Assembly: GCA_038380795.1 (NCBI GenBank)
Contig: CM076268.1
Span: 17,798,001 to 17,862,000, forward strand
Direction of reading: 5' to 3'
Length of the DNA: 64,000 nt
Origin: Pyrocephalus nanus
Lineage: Eukaryota > Chordata > Aves > Passeriformes > Tyrannidae
The translations under genes and the position numbers were made by a program. Of the stretch, positions 52,201 through 64,000 are shown in pieces (position 1 is the stretch's first letter; each line of letters opens with the position of its first letter). The notes beneath the pieces are model-generated. The model was not told where the DNA came from, did no database searches, and saw only the letters and a program-made list of their open reading frames with translations.

Positions 52201-54083
52201 AGTGTAAAACAGATGGAAGTGAGATCAAAATAAATCCTTCCACTTTTACCTCATAACACTACAGATCACAGATGGGAGAGCTGGGATGCAGACAAAATAT
52301 GACAGGAGGTTACTTGAACATCTGGAGTCCAAACAAATGCATCTTTATATAAAATAGCATTTAGCAAAGAATGCCTAGGAAATGCGAAAACTGGAGCCAA
52401 TCCTGGTCCCATGGAGGTCACTGCCAACACTCTTGTTCACGTCAGCGATCCTGCTCTGATGACATTACAAATGTCATGTCTGAGTTACATCCAATGGTAA
52501 ATGGAATTTTACAAGTTTTTCTTTAATCTTTCTGGTAGAACTGGCTTTGCCAAAAAAAACTTTGTAAGGATATTTTAGGCAAGACCCAAATGTCCAGTAC
52601 TTGTATTCTCTCTTCAAAGCCACAAATATTTGTGAGGTGTCCAACTCCTCATGAGAGCCACTGACAAACAAGCACTTAATTCTGCTTTGTACCTTTGTAA
52701 ATGTCCTATCTGACTTAGGTTTTGAATAGCTGTTAAAATGCCATGGCAATTCAAGGTAACACTGTTGTCCAACCATTTTGTATTGAACCCTTTCAGTGAG
52801 AAGAGATTATCTCAAAACTATCCAGCTGTGAAACAGAGCCATATGAGTGCTCTTCATGTATTTCACTTCAACACCAAGCTGCTGCTCAGAGATGGCATAA
52901 GCTGATCTGGTTGGCTTTTCACTAGAGCTGATAAAGAGCATTCAATTCACATGAGCTGTTTTTGTATGAAAGTAAAAGAGAATGTTAGAGAATCGAGGCT
53001 GCTGTAAGCTTAAATCTCTGCAAGTGACAATACTGTACTTACCCAGATAAGGACATCTCCATAGAGGCTCAAAATCAGCTTCTTTGGGAACCTGATCTTT
53101 TCAGTTCAGTTAGGAAAAGATGAGAATAGGATGAGAACAGAAGTTAGCTTGTATAAATTTTTAGGTAAGGATATGATAATAAAGAAAATCTTTGGATAGC
53201 ACAGAAGGAATCTGGAATTCTTACTAGATGATTACAGTGGACAAGTTCTTGGTATACGAGTGTGTGTTTATGGTTTATGTAATAAAGGACAAATAGGCAG
53301 CCCAGCCTCTATCCAACTGGAAATCTGTGTGTGATTAAGGAAGGGAGATGTGCTCCCTTCACTACCATTAAGTAGAGTTCTCTCTTGTATCACTGTTCAT
53401 GGACCAGGATCTGATTTAAACCATGTGCTGTAGCTAGTAACCTCAGATAAATCAGCACTTTGTGCCTTTCTAAGGTGTTGTCTGTCATTGCAAGGACATT
53501 TAACAAACTGCCTGTGTGGGAATTGCCTGTGTAATCTAAAGCAGAAATACAGTCATATTGGGGTGGGAAGGCAGAAGCAAGACCAACAGGACTCGTAACA
53601 AATATATGGAAAGAATTAACGTAGCTGAGACCTTCTACTGTAGGTGGTGGTCTGCATGCATGTGAAGGAGGGAAGTCCTCTGGACTGAAGGTATACACAG
53701 CCAAATCACATTAGCTGAGCTCAGTTCTTTCTGCTGGGTAAGGGGCATGGTGACAAAGCTTCCCATAGCTTACACCACTGTGTGGCACCTTGCTGACCTA
53801 GCTGGAAACTTCAGCCTAACCAGAACTACCCCAGCTTTGATGGTAGTCACACATTGCTCTTTTGGGTGCTCTTGGTATTTTAGTAAGACTGTGCTACTCT
53901 TGTAAATCTTTCAGTGGGATTGGCTGGGGGTTTATATACTTCAAATTCACAGATGTCTTTTTCGTTTTGTTGCAGACTTAAATGAAGAAATTAAATGAGA
54001 TAAAGATTTTGGGCAATTCTACATGAGTAGTGTTCCAAGTTGGGATTCTCAGTGAGCCCCTGAGAAGGGCAGGGATGGGGCAT
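49251..54083. other. Non-coding DNA, no gene seen
   Basis: The unique sequence carries short ORFs on both strands. The longest is 120 codons on - at 50,761-51,123, with no recognisable domain. No repeat family, RNA gene or notable simple repeat was recognised. Confidence 0.6.
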
Positions 54084-54250
54084 CATAGAATCTTAGAATA
54101 GTTTGGGTTGGAAGGGACCTTTAAAGGTCCTAGTCTAAACCCCCTGGTTTAGCAGGGATACCTTCAATTAGATCAGGTTGCTCAGAATCTTATCCAACCT
54201 GACCTTGAATGTTTCCATTAAGGAATGGGTTATCTGCCACTTCTCAGTGT
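54084..54250 (-). repeat. CR1 LINE 3' fragment, relatively well preserved
   Basis: On + it starts CATAGAATCTTAGAAT, the terminal octamer pair, then 'gtttgggttggaagggacc', 'ggttgctcagaatcttatcc' and 'aacctgaccttgaatgt'. This is the standard 3' end of a younger avian CR1 subfamily on the - strand. The remnant is about 165 bp long. It is the least diverged CR1 piece in the window by eye. Confidence 0.95.
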
Positions 54251-57200
54251 AGACAGAGTATACATAGAGAAAAATGGCATGAATAATTTATTTTTTTTGT
54301 CTGTTGCCTCTTCAAATGTAAAATCCTCATCTGTGGTCCATCTGTGACTATTTTACATTCAGGTGCAGCACAGGGGAGGTATGTACCTGCCCCTCAGACA
54401 GTTCCTCAGTTGTTCATTCAGATGTAACTGCATCTCAGCTTTGCATTTCAGCTGCTGAGTATTTAAAGCAACCAGACTTGAATGCGCCAAAGCCAAAGAG
54501 GGTGTCACTAGAATAGACATGTCATGTACAGTGTGTGCCTGTTGTTAAATGCTGTTAATTGCCTGGACTGGGCAGCCTGCTGTTCCCTGGTAGCTCTGCT
54601 GCGATCCCAGCCTTTGCTCCTTTTCTGCAATGGAAACATTTCTCCCTTATTTATTTTTGCGTGAGAAAACATGTTTCCATTCTGAGCCTCTAGATACCAC
54701 TTGAGTGCCCCCCTGACCTCTCCTCGTGGGCCCAGCCCGTGTAAATGACCAGACGAAGGAATGTGGATGAAGGAAGTGCCATAAAGTAGAAATATTGCTG
54801 GCTTGTAAATTCCCTCCAGCACAGCAAGATTTCAAAATAAACAGAGCTACAGTCACACAGGACAGCATAACTCAGTGGTGCAAAATTCATCACTGGCTCT
54901 TGAAAAGGAGAGCAGCCTGACAACAAAATTAAACTCCTCCAAAAAGAGTCCCATCTGCCTTAAACCCTGGCATCAGACCTGTGTCACATTTCCATACAGA
55001 CTTCACCTGCCTTTGTCCTCCAGGTTGTTCCTCTCTTCAAAACTTGTACTAAGCTGAATCCAGGATGGGAAGCTGAACTACAGTTCTTATTCAAGTCACT
55101 GGGACTTGGTGGCCCTTATATCCTCTGGGTGGCTTTTGCAAAAATACACAAGTTTTGTTTTAACTGTGCCCCTCGAGTGTGCAGCATGAGAGTATCTGTA
55201 TCTCCAGCAGCTGGAGTCCCAGCCATGAGTACTGCCTGCTGCTGGATGCCAGAATTGCCTAGGCAAGTTCAAGTGTCTTCTTGCTGCTGGATCTGCTCAG
55301 CTGCAGATCATTCTTGCTTTGGCTCCAGCAACACTTGGATCTCCATTTATAAGGGCTCAAGACCCCTTACTTCTGAAAACAGGTTGTCCAGACGCCAGAT
55401 AATTCCAGGTGTTTGAAGAAGAAGGCGGCTTATGCACTGCACAGACTGTCAGCTTCTGAGAGGAATAGTCTGGTGTTGGCTATGCTTAATAGGAGGAAAG
55501 TTTCTCCTTGTATTGGTGGCTTTTTGAAGAGGAAGAAGCTTTCTCCTAACCTGCTCTGATAGTGCATAAATGGCCATCTGACAGCTTCCCAAAAATCCAT
55601 ATTGAGATTCTTTGAAACGATTGATCCGATTGAGGTTCTTTGAAACAAAATTTTAACACTGTAACACAAGTAAAAGCATGTATCTCTACTTCATACACCA
55701 GTCCCCACTCAGAAGCCTGTCTCACGACTCGGACCAATGGAGTCAACAGAATGGCAAGCAGACTCAGATTTTTATTTTTCAACAGTTTTTTGGGTTGAGA
55801 TTGGAGATTTTCAGAAGTCAAATTTAAAGAACTTTTGATGAGCTTGTACTGCTGGTTGGAAAAATATTCCATTTGGACACAAAACATACTGTCTTTCCTC
55901 TGTGACCCGGTATCCTCCTGCTTTTCTTCCTTGTCTCTGCTGTTCTTATCTAAAAATAATTTGGTTTGTTTACTTAGTGAAAAATTGAATGTTTCCAAGG
56001 GCACTGAGACTTTTTTTCTCTTCATCAAGAGCTCAAATGTCTACTGAAAAAGCTTTGATGAGAAATTTTCAATCAAATCCAATGAAAAAAGAGATGAGGG
56101 AGGAAAGCATGACTTTTTTTTCTTGAAGCACACAACAGAGTTCCTTAGCATTGGTTGTGGGAATAAAGAAGAAAGTGTCTGCCTTTGATCTGAAGGGAAT
56201 CCTGCAGTTTTCCTGAATTCTGCCAGCTGCTCCAATTCTGCAGTTCTACTCAGACAAAACCCTACATTATGATTGAGCCTGAAACCAACATAAACAATCC
56301 TGTGCCCTTTTACCCTTGCTGTTAGAAGATGGAGTATCAGTGGAGCTGAGAATTTACTCAGTATATCTAAATGAAGTGTAACCTTCCAGAGTGAGATGGC
56401 ACCAGCTAGATAACCCCATTCAAGTGGAAATAAATGATGACACTGACAATTGTATGATGAGGCTGCAGCTGTAGTCCTGCTTGTGACTTCTGTACTAACT
56501 CCATTGGATACACAAACACCAAAAGGTTTGTCATAACTAAATCTGGAAAAACTCCACAAAAGACCAGCTGAAAGTATTGTCTGTAAGTAAGGGAGAAGAG
56601 ATTCATTACACCATAGACTGCATCATGCAAGAACAAGTTAGGGATAAATGGATAAAGAATAAATTAAGGCTGCAATTAAGAGAAAGTCGTTAACTTTTCA
56701 AGCATTCATACCTTGAAAGACTCTGTCAGTAGACTGGATGAAAGAGGTGTGCAATAAGAGGATTATTTGTGTGATTATGGAGTCTGGACTCAGACCAGAA
56801 GATCCTTCCTTGTATTGTGTAATCTTGGAATCCTCAAACCTTGATGTACTTTTTAACCTCCACAGCTTTACAGCTCTTAGAAATAAAATGAAAACATGCA
56901 AGAGGATCTGCTATTAGTCACAGAGCACAGAGGTGCTGAAAGTACCATCTGATGGATCAGAGACACACCCACAGAGCAGGGGACATGGATAGCAGATATT
57001 TCTAAGCCCTCCTTCCTGAATGCAGGGCCATTGCTCAAGAAGGATTTTGTGGGATGTCTTTTGCAATATCTCGTAAAGGTACAGATTCTGCATGCCCAAG
57101 GGCATTGCTAGTGCTTACACATCTGTAATGGGCTGTGTGGGATGCACTCTTCTATCAGGTGCTTCCAGTGGAGTGGAGCACCTGGGAAGGACAGAATGAG

Positions 57201-60200
57201 AAAAAGGAGAGGCAGAAAAATGAAGAGAGAAAAGGAAGGAAAAGGCAGAGAGAAGTAGGGAGCTGTAGGAGAATAAATTAAAAAAAATGTGGAAATGAAC
57301 TAAGTATAAATGTGTGAGTTGAGCAAAGTGGTGGGAAGGAGGATGAGAGGGTGATAGAGATAAGAAATGGGGAGACTAGGCAGAAGGGCCAGCTGCTGAG
57401 CATGCCTTAAGCAACCTCTGGGCTTGCAGACAGTGGACATAGAAAGCGGACAAGAAAGCTGATGTCTCTGAGTCAGGTCCTAGTCCAAGTATCAGGTAGT
57501 TCTTGTTCATTTCTCTGTGTCCCTGCTTCACAGCAGTGTCCTACTTTGCTGCTTTAGGTGGTTTTCCCTGATGAGAATGAGCATCCCCCTCTCTTCCAGC
57601 CTCATAGCCCTAGTAGAGTAAATGTTTGGGAAATTCCTATTCCTCTTGTTTTGTAGCATCTGGAGTTAGGGCTGAATAAAGCCCTTCAGGCTGGGAGGTT
57701 TTGGAAGGAAGCCCCACACTCACTGGGCCCTTTGCCAGTGAGTTAATCCTTTTTGTACTGACCCTTCTAGAAGCAGCAGTCCCAGGCCACCAAGGATCTG
57801 ATAGCCTTGAACTCTCCATGCCTGGAACTGTGTTTGCTGCTTTTTAGTGCTGCTCTCTTCCTACAATTTCCTCCCAAGGCCCCAGATGGCAAAGCAGGGG
57901 CAATACAGATCAGCCTCATCATTCCTCATTTTCTCAATCAATGCTCCAGCGCAACTGTCACTGTGTCATTCAGGACAGGAGATGCTGTGCCATGTGCTTC
58001 ATGCCTTTTTGTTTACGTTGCTGCTGCCTTGCATATGTACGTGCCAGAAACTCTACACTTCCCCACAGACACACGAGATACTTTCCCAGGGCCATTGGCT
58101 TTAAGCTGCTTAGATCATTGCAACATCCCTTACCCGTTTGCTCCAAGTGTGGAAGTAAAGGAAGCTGGGCTTAGGCAGAGCTGAAGTGGTGCTGGCTGAG
58201 CTGCACGTGTAAGTGTGTGTGTGTTCGTGGGGGTTCCAGGCAGCACAGGCACGCCCAGAGGAATTCAGTGCAGTGTGCAAGAGCATGCTTGTGCTGTATG
58301 GATGTTTGTCCCGTGTCTCATGAGGGACTTGGGGTCGGTTCCATGACTCGGAGTAGGTAAATGGAAGAGAGAGAATATTAATTATCTCTGGCAACATCTG
58401 CAAGTCTCTCAGCTTTCACAAGGAGCCATTGTGGCTGAGGATCACTGCAGCTATGGCAGTAATCTGCACTGCTTGAGAGCCTGGGCTTAGCCCTGCCTTT
58501 AGTACAGACTTTCTGTGTAATCCCAAATTCCATAAATAGCTCTTAGTGCCATAGAGCTCCTTGAGCAGCTGTTTTCCAAAGACCAGAACAGTCACACCAG
58601 GCACTGAAGTCATCTGGAGCTGGCAGCAGCACTCATCTGCAGCAAGCAAGGCTTTTCCTCGCAGACACTGCTTTGGGACAAATGAAAGGACACTCTTGCA
58701 GCCATTGTCCAGAATAACACTTTCCCTTTGTTCCTCTATCCTTAAAATGGGAATAAAAAGCCAGGATAGAATAATCTGTGTGGAATTTGGATGCCTAGAT
58801 ACAGTCTTCTAATGCTGTTTGGAGGAGCTCAGGTTTGCAGCATGCCTGCCAGGTAGATAAGAAGCTTATAGATGCAAGTATTTTTGAGATGGCAGCTGGA
58901 GGCCAAGCAGGTACCCCATGGTGACTTGTTATCCCCATTCAGGGAACTGACTCCCTTTTCCTAAAATCTATGAGGTGCTAAAACATCCTTACAAAGAGCA
59001 TTGTCTACATAGATGGATATTTCATACAGCCAACACAGCCGATATCTTCTTCACCTGTACTGCAGACAACTCTCAGGCAGGTTTGCTCTCACTGGCACAT
59101 GTTAGGAGGAGTGCAGAGAAGCATCTGCCACCTGGGTTTTCCTTCCACAAATAAAAGCTAAGCCCAAGGGGTTTTATGACCTTTAAACAACTTACTCTTG
59201 CTCCTGCATCCCAGCTGCAGGCACTCCACCTGGTCAGGGTGTTTGCTTGGGAGGAAAAAGCTACCTTCTGTGGGAGATCTGAAAGGCTTTTGTTTCCACC
59301 ACAGATCTCCTGTTTGAGAGTGCCTGCAACACCTCCAAGAAATGTAAAAGGGAAAACTACAGCCCTCACAGAACCAATGAGGCTGTAAATCTAGAGAGAA
59401 TCTTCTGGTGTCATTTACGAGCCAGCACATCACATACTGGCCTCTTGTGCAGAGTAACTTGGTCCAGGCACATTCCTTCTCCTCCTTTCCTCAGTTACAG
59501 GAGGAGGGGATGTTTGGTGTGGTGTTGTTCTGGGAAAAGGGATTGCAAAAAACTATCATTTATGCCCTTAGATGGGCACACTAAAGAAATTAATTTTGTT
59601 CTTCACAAGAAAAACTAGTTGGCTGTAATCTGCCAGCTGGGCATAGGGAGAAATACCATTGTAACCTCTCAGATTTAGTATTCTAGGACCAATCTTTCAA
59701 TCCTAAAGCCTCTCTTTGCTCTGAATTCCCTGATTTTCTGGTGCACGTTGTCCTAGCAGCTCTACCGTTTTCAGTTTTCCAATGAAGTTATTGAGAGGTA
59801 CTTTATTGCACAGGGATACTGCCATCAGCTCCTGCTGGAAAAGGAAGGTCCAATATTATTCTTTTTTCCAGGTGTTCTTGACTTTATCTTCAGGGCAGAC
59901 ATTTACTATTCTATAAATTCTAACTGCAGTTTTTCAGATATTGCAGGAGCTAAAAAAAGGTCTTTATAATCAGGGTGGAGTGGGGAAGGAAGCTGGATTT
60001 TGTTTTTCATGGAGAATGATGCAAATTTTTTAAAAAACTAGAGTCCTATATACACATTTTTTTCTTTCTACTGAAGTTTCTGATTCCCTGCTAAAATCAA
60101 ATGATGCGAGACCTGCTTGAAACTGCTGAAGTCAGTGGGATGTTAGGAGCTTCACATCCTCCTTGGAGCTGAGCCCAGACTCTGGGCCATATGCTGAGAG

Positions 60201-60249
60201 GGCATGCTGCAGGAAGCTTCAGCCATGCCTCCACCCTTGAGTATCTGCT
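54251..60249. other. Non-coding DNA, no gene seen
   Basis: The sequence is unique. A 28-bp partial tandem duplication lies at 55,601-55,646 and a purine-rich stretch at 57,185-57,270. A short (GT)n lies near 58,208. The - ORFs of 172 codons (56,041-56,559) and 160 codons (55,546-56,028) have no recognised domain. Confidence 0.6.
57185..57270. repeat. Purine-rich (GA) tract
   Basis: The + strand is almost only A and G, with GAGA, GGAAGG and AGAGAAAA-type units. It is low complexity, with no coding value. Confidence 0.75.
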
Positions 60250-60335
60250 CTTTGACCATGGCTGGAGAGGGGATTCTGGACTACATAGACCTCTGATCTG
60301 AAATAATGTGGCCTTTGTACTGCTCTCATGCATCT
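60250..60335 (+). repeat. Old CR1-type LINE 3' end
   Basis: 'gaccatggctggagagggg', 'attctggactacatagacc' and 'tctgatctgaaataatgtgg' follow the familiar 3' region of ancient sauropsid CR1 copies on +, where the pattern is 'ctgggctagatggacc' then 'tctggtctgatccagtatgg'. It is short, and the terminal repeats are worn away. The assignment is from memory of the consensus. Confidence 0.75.
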
Positions 60336-61584
60336 TCCTCTGTTTTCTTTGCATCTGTAAATGTCACAGTGCACATTAGGTGTTTGTGCTGTGTCAGTGA
60401 AGTCCTCCCCCTCTGTAATGCATCAGCCTCAGGTCCAACACCAGAGCTGCCCCCAACACTCACCACCGATGGAGCTGCACCAGGGCAGGGTGAGGATAAT
60501 GCACTGGCCAGCCTTGCACTGGGCACTTCATTGCACGTGGGGAGTTTCCAGCTGTGAAGCTCTGAACAGATGTTGACACCTCTGTGCTGTGTTTGCTCTG
60601 TGGAGTGGGAGCAGGGCCAAGGATTGAGCCCTACACCTGAGATACACTGTCAGAGCTTTGTGTATACGCTAAATTAGCACAAAAAAGCTGTAAGTAAACT
60701 GTGCTGCAGATGCTGGGGAATTGATTGGATGCATGTGTGAACAGGGTGACTGCCAAATTTAAACACCTACTTTATTCCCTTGTGGAAGACTGATGCTCTT
60801 AGAGCTTAGCCTAATGTATATGTCACGTTCTTAGAGCTTAGCTTAATGTACATGTCACAAAACAAGAAGATGAAGGGGCTTAAATACATAACAAGCATTT
60901 TGAACTAGTTCCTTTTTCCTGAAAATGTGAGCAGTCACTGTAAATTAGAAGAAATGCAAAACTGTCTGACAGATTTTCTTCTAAATTGCCTTGTTTAGAT
61001 CTCAGTGTTTTTTACTGAATTAATCAGGTTTTGAGGAACCAATTCCTGCAGACATATAGTTATGAATATACTGATTTTTCTGAGGTCAGTAATTTTGAGG
61101 AACTCCTAAAAATGAGATTACAAGGTCTTCTCAAATGCTTTTGTCAAATGTTTACTGTCTGGGCAACTGTGTTCCAGTCTGGTCAATTAAAATCATGGCT
61201 GAACTTCTTGACATGAAATTCAGTTTGTATGAATCTCTTTCTTATATGGTCTTTGCCAGGTTGAAAGAAGCATACAAACTGCTTTTTGTGAGCTAACAGA
61301 GCCACAAATGCTAAAAAATATAAACCCACCCGCACATCAGCAAATGTCAGTCCATTTTTGTGAACTGAGATACAAGGGCAATGCTTTTGGGACTCATGAT
61401 ATAGGACAATGAAATAATATGGGCCTTTGTCATTTGGTTGTGTGGATCAAAGAGTAAATAGAAACCATCTCCAGAGAGGAATATAGTAAAGTAGTAAATT
61501 AGTATAAGTAGAATTTTTACACTCCAGAAGGGAGGAATTAAAAATAGAGATATTTGGAAGAAAATATTTCTGATGGTAAGACAT
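60336..61584. other. Non-coding DNA with 32-bp duplication
   Basis: No gene is recognised. A two-copy 32-bp tandem duplication is at 60,795-60,858. The rest is unique, AT-rich towards the right. Confidence 0.6.
60795..60858. repeat. Two-copy 32-bp tandem duplication
   Basis: Copies at 60,795-60,826 and 60,827-60,858 share the cores TCTTAGAGCTTAGC and GTCAC and differ at only three positions by eye. The high identity suggests a fairly recent local duplication. Confidence 0.92.
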
Positions 61585-61775
61585 ATTGGACTACAGAAAA
61601 GCCTCCTGAGGAAAGAAATAGAAGCTGAATCTCTAAAAACTTTTAAGCACCAATTGAACACAATAGCAATAAATTTTTAATCAGAAATAACCTTGCACTG
61701 TGAGATAAAAAAGGGCTAGATGGCTTTACTGTACTTCTCCAGGTCCTATAACTGACTGACTCTTTGATGCTCTTT
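61585..61775 (+). repeat. Old CR1-type LINE 3' end
   Basis: 'cctcctgaggaaagaaat', 'gaatctctaaaaactttta', 'caattgaacacaatagc', 'gggctagatggctttactg' and 'ctccaggtcctataactgac' match in order the sense 3' end of ancient CR1 elements. The final 'tctttgatg' stands where the terminal octamers should be. It is diverged and non-coding. Confidence 0.78.
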
Positions 61776-62787
61776 TGGGTGGTTGAAGTTTTAAAAGCAG
61801 CTGGGGATCCATTAGGTTGAAAGATACTGTGGGAGTACCAGCTGGTCTTAGTCCCTCTGTGTTTTGGTATACATGGTGATAATCTCCTGAAACATATATT
61901 CAACCCAAATTCTGAAGCAGAAATTAGGAAAAGTAACTACAAGCCACAAGACCAGAGCTACTCCAAAGAGGAAAAACGACTAGCTGATACTTCTGCTAGC
62001 ATACTGGGGGAGGGTGTGTACTCTGGGGACTTGTTTCTGTCCCAGTGTTTCCCTCTGAGTGAGCAAAGGTTTAGGAGCTAACTTTGAAAAGCTCAGTTAT
62101 GCAATGAGCTATTGGTTGTAAGATGCAGGAAAGCTACGAGTAAAACACCACTCCAGCAAGAGAGCAAATGATGGCATTTAGTGTGTCCCAATTTCCAGGC
62201 CCAAGTTAGGCCTGGACCTGTAAGACACGTGTTCTTGTTGTGTGAGTGACATGTATGTTAAGTGATGTTAATGATTGTTTATTGCAAACTAAACATTTTT
62301 GCCATCTGGCAACTTTAGACAACGAATGTCAGAACAGTTCCAGCAAACGAAATGTTTCCATCACCACAAACAAGCTGTTTGCTGGATCTCACTTCAATAT
62401 GAGATTAATACAGCTGCCCATAGCCTAGAGAAGAAATCTCTAAATGAAAACTAGTCTTAGTTTACATTATCTGTCTTGTCAGCCCTCTGTGTATTCCATG
62501 AATGTATGTATTCCATGAATATGCTGCCCAGGCACTAATTCCTGGCTTTGGGCATGCAGCACACTAACCTTTCCCTCCCACCATTCTTTTTTTTCTTGCT
62601 TGTTTTTTCATGTGATGTGAGTCAGTGGTTACTCTTGTCTGAAATGGGTATATTCATGGTTTTAATTGACGATAGGACTTTTTCAAAGCAGCACTAAAAT
62701 AATTGAGGTTTTAAATTATAAAAAAGCATTTAAAAAAAGTCCAATTTTCAGATTTTTTTCCTGAATATTTGCAGAAAGGGGATGATT
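61776..62787. other. Non-coding DNA, no gene seen
   Basis: The unique sequence includes a 13-base duplication (GTATTCCATGAAT) at 62,491 and 62,508. Nothing else was recognised. Confidence 0.6.
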
Positions 62788-62970
62788 AAGAAAAAGAAAA
62801 AAATAAAATGCAAACAAAAATGAAAAATGAAAAGAAAAGGGGAAAGGGAAAGAAAAAGAGGAAGAAAAAAGGAAAGGGAAAGAAAAACAACAACAACAAA
62901 ACAAACAAAGACAAAAAAAAAATTAAAAAAGAATAAAAAAAAATAAAGGGAAAAAGAAGACTTTTAAAAA
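62788..62970. repeat. A/G-rich low-complexity tract
   Basis: The + strand is nearly all A and G (GAAAAG, GGGAAAGG and similar), with a short (AAC)n part near 62,888-62,910 and AAAAAATAAA units at the right. It gives an F and S-rich artefact ORF on -. It lies about 80 bp from a CTCF-like motif and a CpG-dense patch. Confidence 0.9.
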
Positions 62971-63049
62971 CCGAAAGCGAAATGCAATAAAAAATTGTGA
63001 GGACATGCTTTCCATGGTGTTTGCTTCCCAGCCTGAGCCCTGTCTCCAG

Positions 63050-63063
63050 TCACTAGAGGGCAC
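63050..63063 (+). promoter_or_regulatory. Candidate CTCF binding site
   Basis: TCACTAGAGGGCAC fits the core of the vertebrate CTCF motif (CCACYAGRKGGCRS) at 13 of 14 positions, including the CAC, the AG and the GGC. CTCF is a zinc-finger protein that marks chromatin loop anchors and insulators; motif orientation matters, and this one is on +. It sits at the edge of a CpG-dense patch. Binding in cells is not shown. Confidence 0.65.
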
Positions 63064-63187
63064 CGCAGGACACCGAAAGCGGCTGCGCCCACCCGCGCCT
63101 GCAGCCCGAGGAGATGCGGGCTGGTACCCCGGGATGCGGGGAGCGTACGGACCCGCCTTCCGTGGCTCTGAGGTTGCACCTACGTTG
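63061..63187. promoter_or_regulatory. Small CpG-dense patch
   Basis: I counted about 15 CpG dinucleotides in roughly 125 bp, in a window where CpG is otherwise scarce. The patch is also GC-rich. It is shorter than classical CpG islands. A small promoter or first exon, an unmethylated insulator, or a GC-rich insert would all fit. The 63-codon + ORF and 71-codon - ORF here show no recognised domain, and a splice donor is not obvious. Confidence 0.6.
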
Positions 63188-64000
63188 GGGTTTTAATTAG
63201 GATCAGGGATGTGAAGCCCTATCCCTGTTTACTTTGCACCGTAGAGCTGTCTCTGAATGTGTGAATGAGATTCCTTCAGGATGAAACGAAGTCACAAAAT
63301 GAACTTCTGAAGGGCATGTACTCCACTTGTTAAATAAAAATTCAGTCTGTGAGATGAGACTACAGCTAGGCTAAAGACAAACCCCTTAAAATGGAATGAA
63401 ATTACTGCTTTCCTCTATAGATCTGTTCTTATTGCACCACACAATTGTTAATACAGACAAAACCATGAGGCCCCTAGTCTTTGCTGAAGGAGAATGCAGC
63501 TGGAAAGCTTGTTTCAGAGCCTGAAAATCCCCAAAGTCCGTAGATATTTTGCTTATAGTGTTTTGTTCATGTCTATCTTAATTTAAAAACAAATAATAGA
63601 AAACCAAACAAACAAAAAACCAAGAGACATGCAACCCATACATGATTAGTCAAAAGAAAGCCCGAGAGAAATGAAATAGGTGCTGTAAGGACCCCTGACC
63701 ATTTTGATCTGGACTTAGGGCTAGATTTTTTTTCCCTGCAGACTCAGGTCGTTTCAGTTCTAATGCCCTGGTCATCCGTGTGACAGTTTCCCATGGAGAA
63801 AGTATAAAGGCAGAGCTGAGCTTGGCCCTGGCCAGACCTCCCAGATACCTCTCCTTGCTGGGAATAGTGAACCTTTATTATTGAGGTCTAGGTTCCTCGA
63901 AGTGGCCTGCAAGCTCAGTGAACCTGAACAGTCCAAGCGAAACCCAAGCAAAGCCACACAGTTTGAAACACTCTTGGAATAAAATCCCCTCCCTGGCGTC
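63188..64000. other. Non-coding DNA, no gene seen
   Basis: The unique sequence has an A/C-rich patch near 63,590-63,625 (AAACAAAC-type units). No ORF of note was found. If a transcript starts at the CpG patch, it could run through here or leftward, but no exon is identifiable. Confidence 0.55.

Noticed and set aside
62716..62904. 62-codon F and S-rich ORF on -
   Set aside because: It is a direct read-through of the A/G-rich tract and therefore compositional.

Overview
The window looks like bird nuclear DNA from a gene-free (intergenic or long-intron) region. The evidence is the interspersed repeats. There are several chicken-repeat-1 (CR1) LINE pieces, some ending in the diagnostic ATTCTATG-type 3' terminal octamers, and one solo LTR of the ERVL-like kind common in bird genomes. 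Nothing bacterial or viral in layout is present. ORFs are short, overlapping and on both strands, with no operon-like packing and no convincing exon.

Layout. Positions 1-8,590 are unique sequence. An old CR1 3' piece lies at about 8,600-8,860 (+). Positions 8,860-25,470 are mostly unique, with a CR1 tail at 12,961-13,013 (-), A/C-rich low-complexity DNA near 13,790-13,930 and a 21-base A run at 20,459. A T/G-rich tract with a G run lies at 25,471-25,590. Positions 25,665-29,954 hold a strong imperfect hairpin (28,407-28,460), an (AT)n run and a CATATG cluster. A solo LTR (-) occupies 29,955-30,520. An ancient 1.1-kb CR1 copy (-) spans about 38,240-39,385 and still shows decayed reverse-transcriptase motifs A and B. 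More CR1 pieces lie at 42,437-42,953 (-), 49,143-49,250 (-), 54,084-54,250 (-), 60,250-60,335 (+) and 61,585-61,775 (+). The right end holds a purine-rich tract (62,788-62,970), then a good match to the CTCF binding motif (63,050-63,063) and a 125-bp CpG-dense patch in otherwise CpG-poor DNA.

No protein-coding gene, tRNA or rRNA could be supported. The longest ORFs (199, 193, 183 and 182 codons) resemble nothing I recognise and are best read as chance. The window may carry regulatory DNA for a gene outside it. The best single candidate is the CTCF-like site plus CpG patch at about 63.0-63.2 kb. I found no clear new multi-gene system; the findings are individual sites and repeats worth checking.
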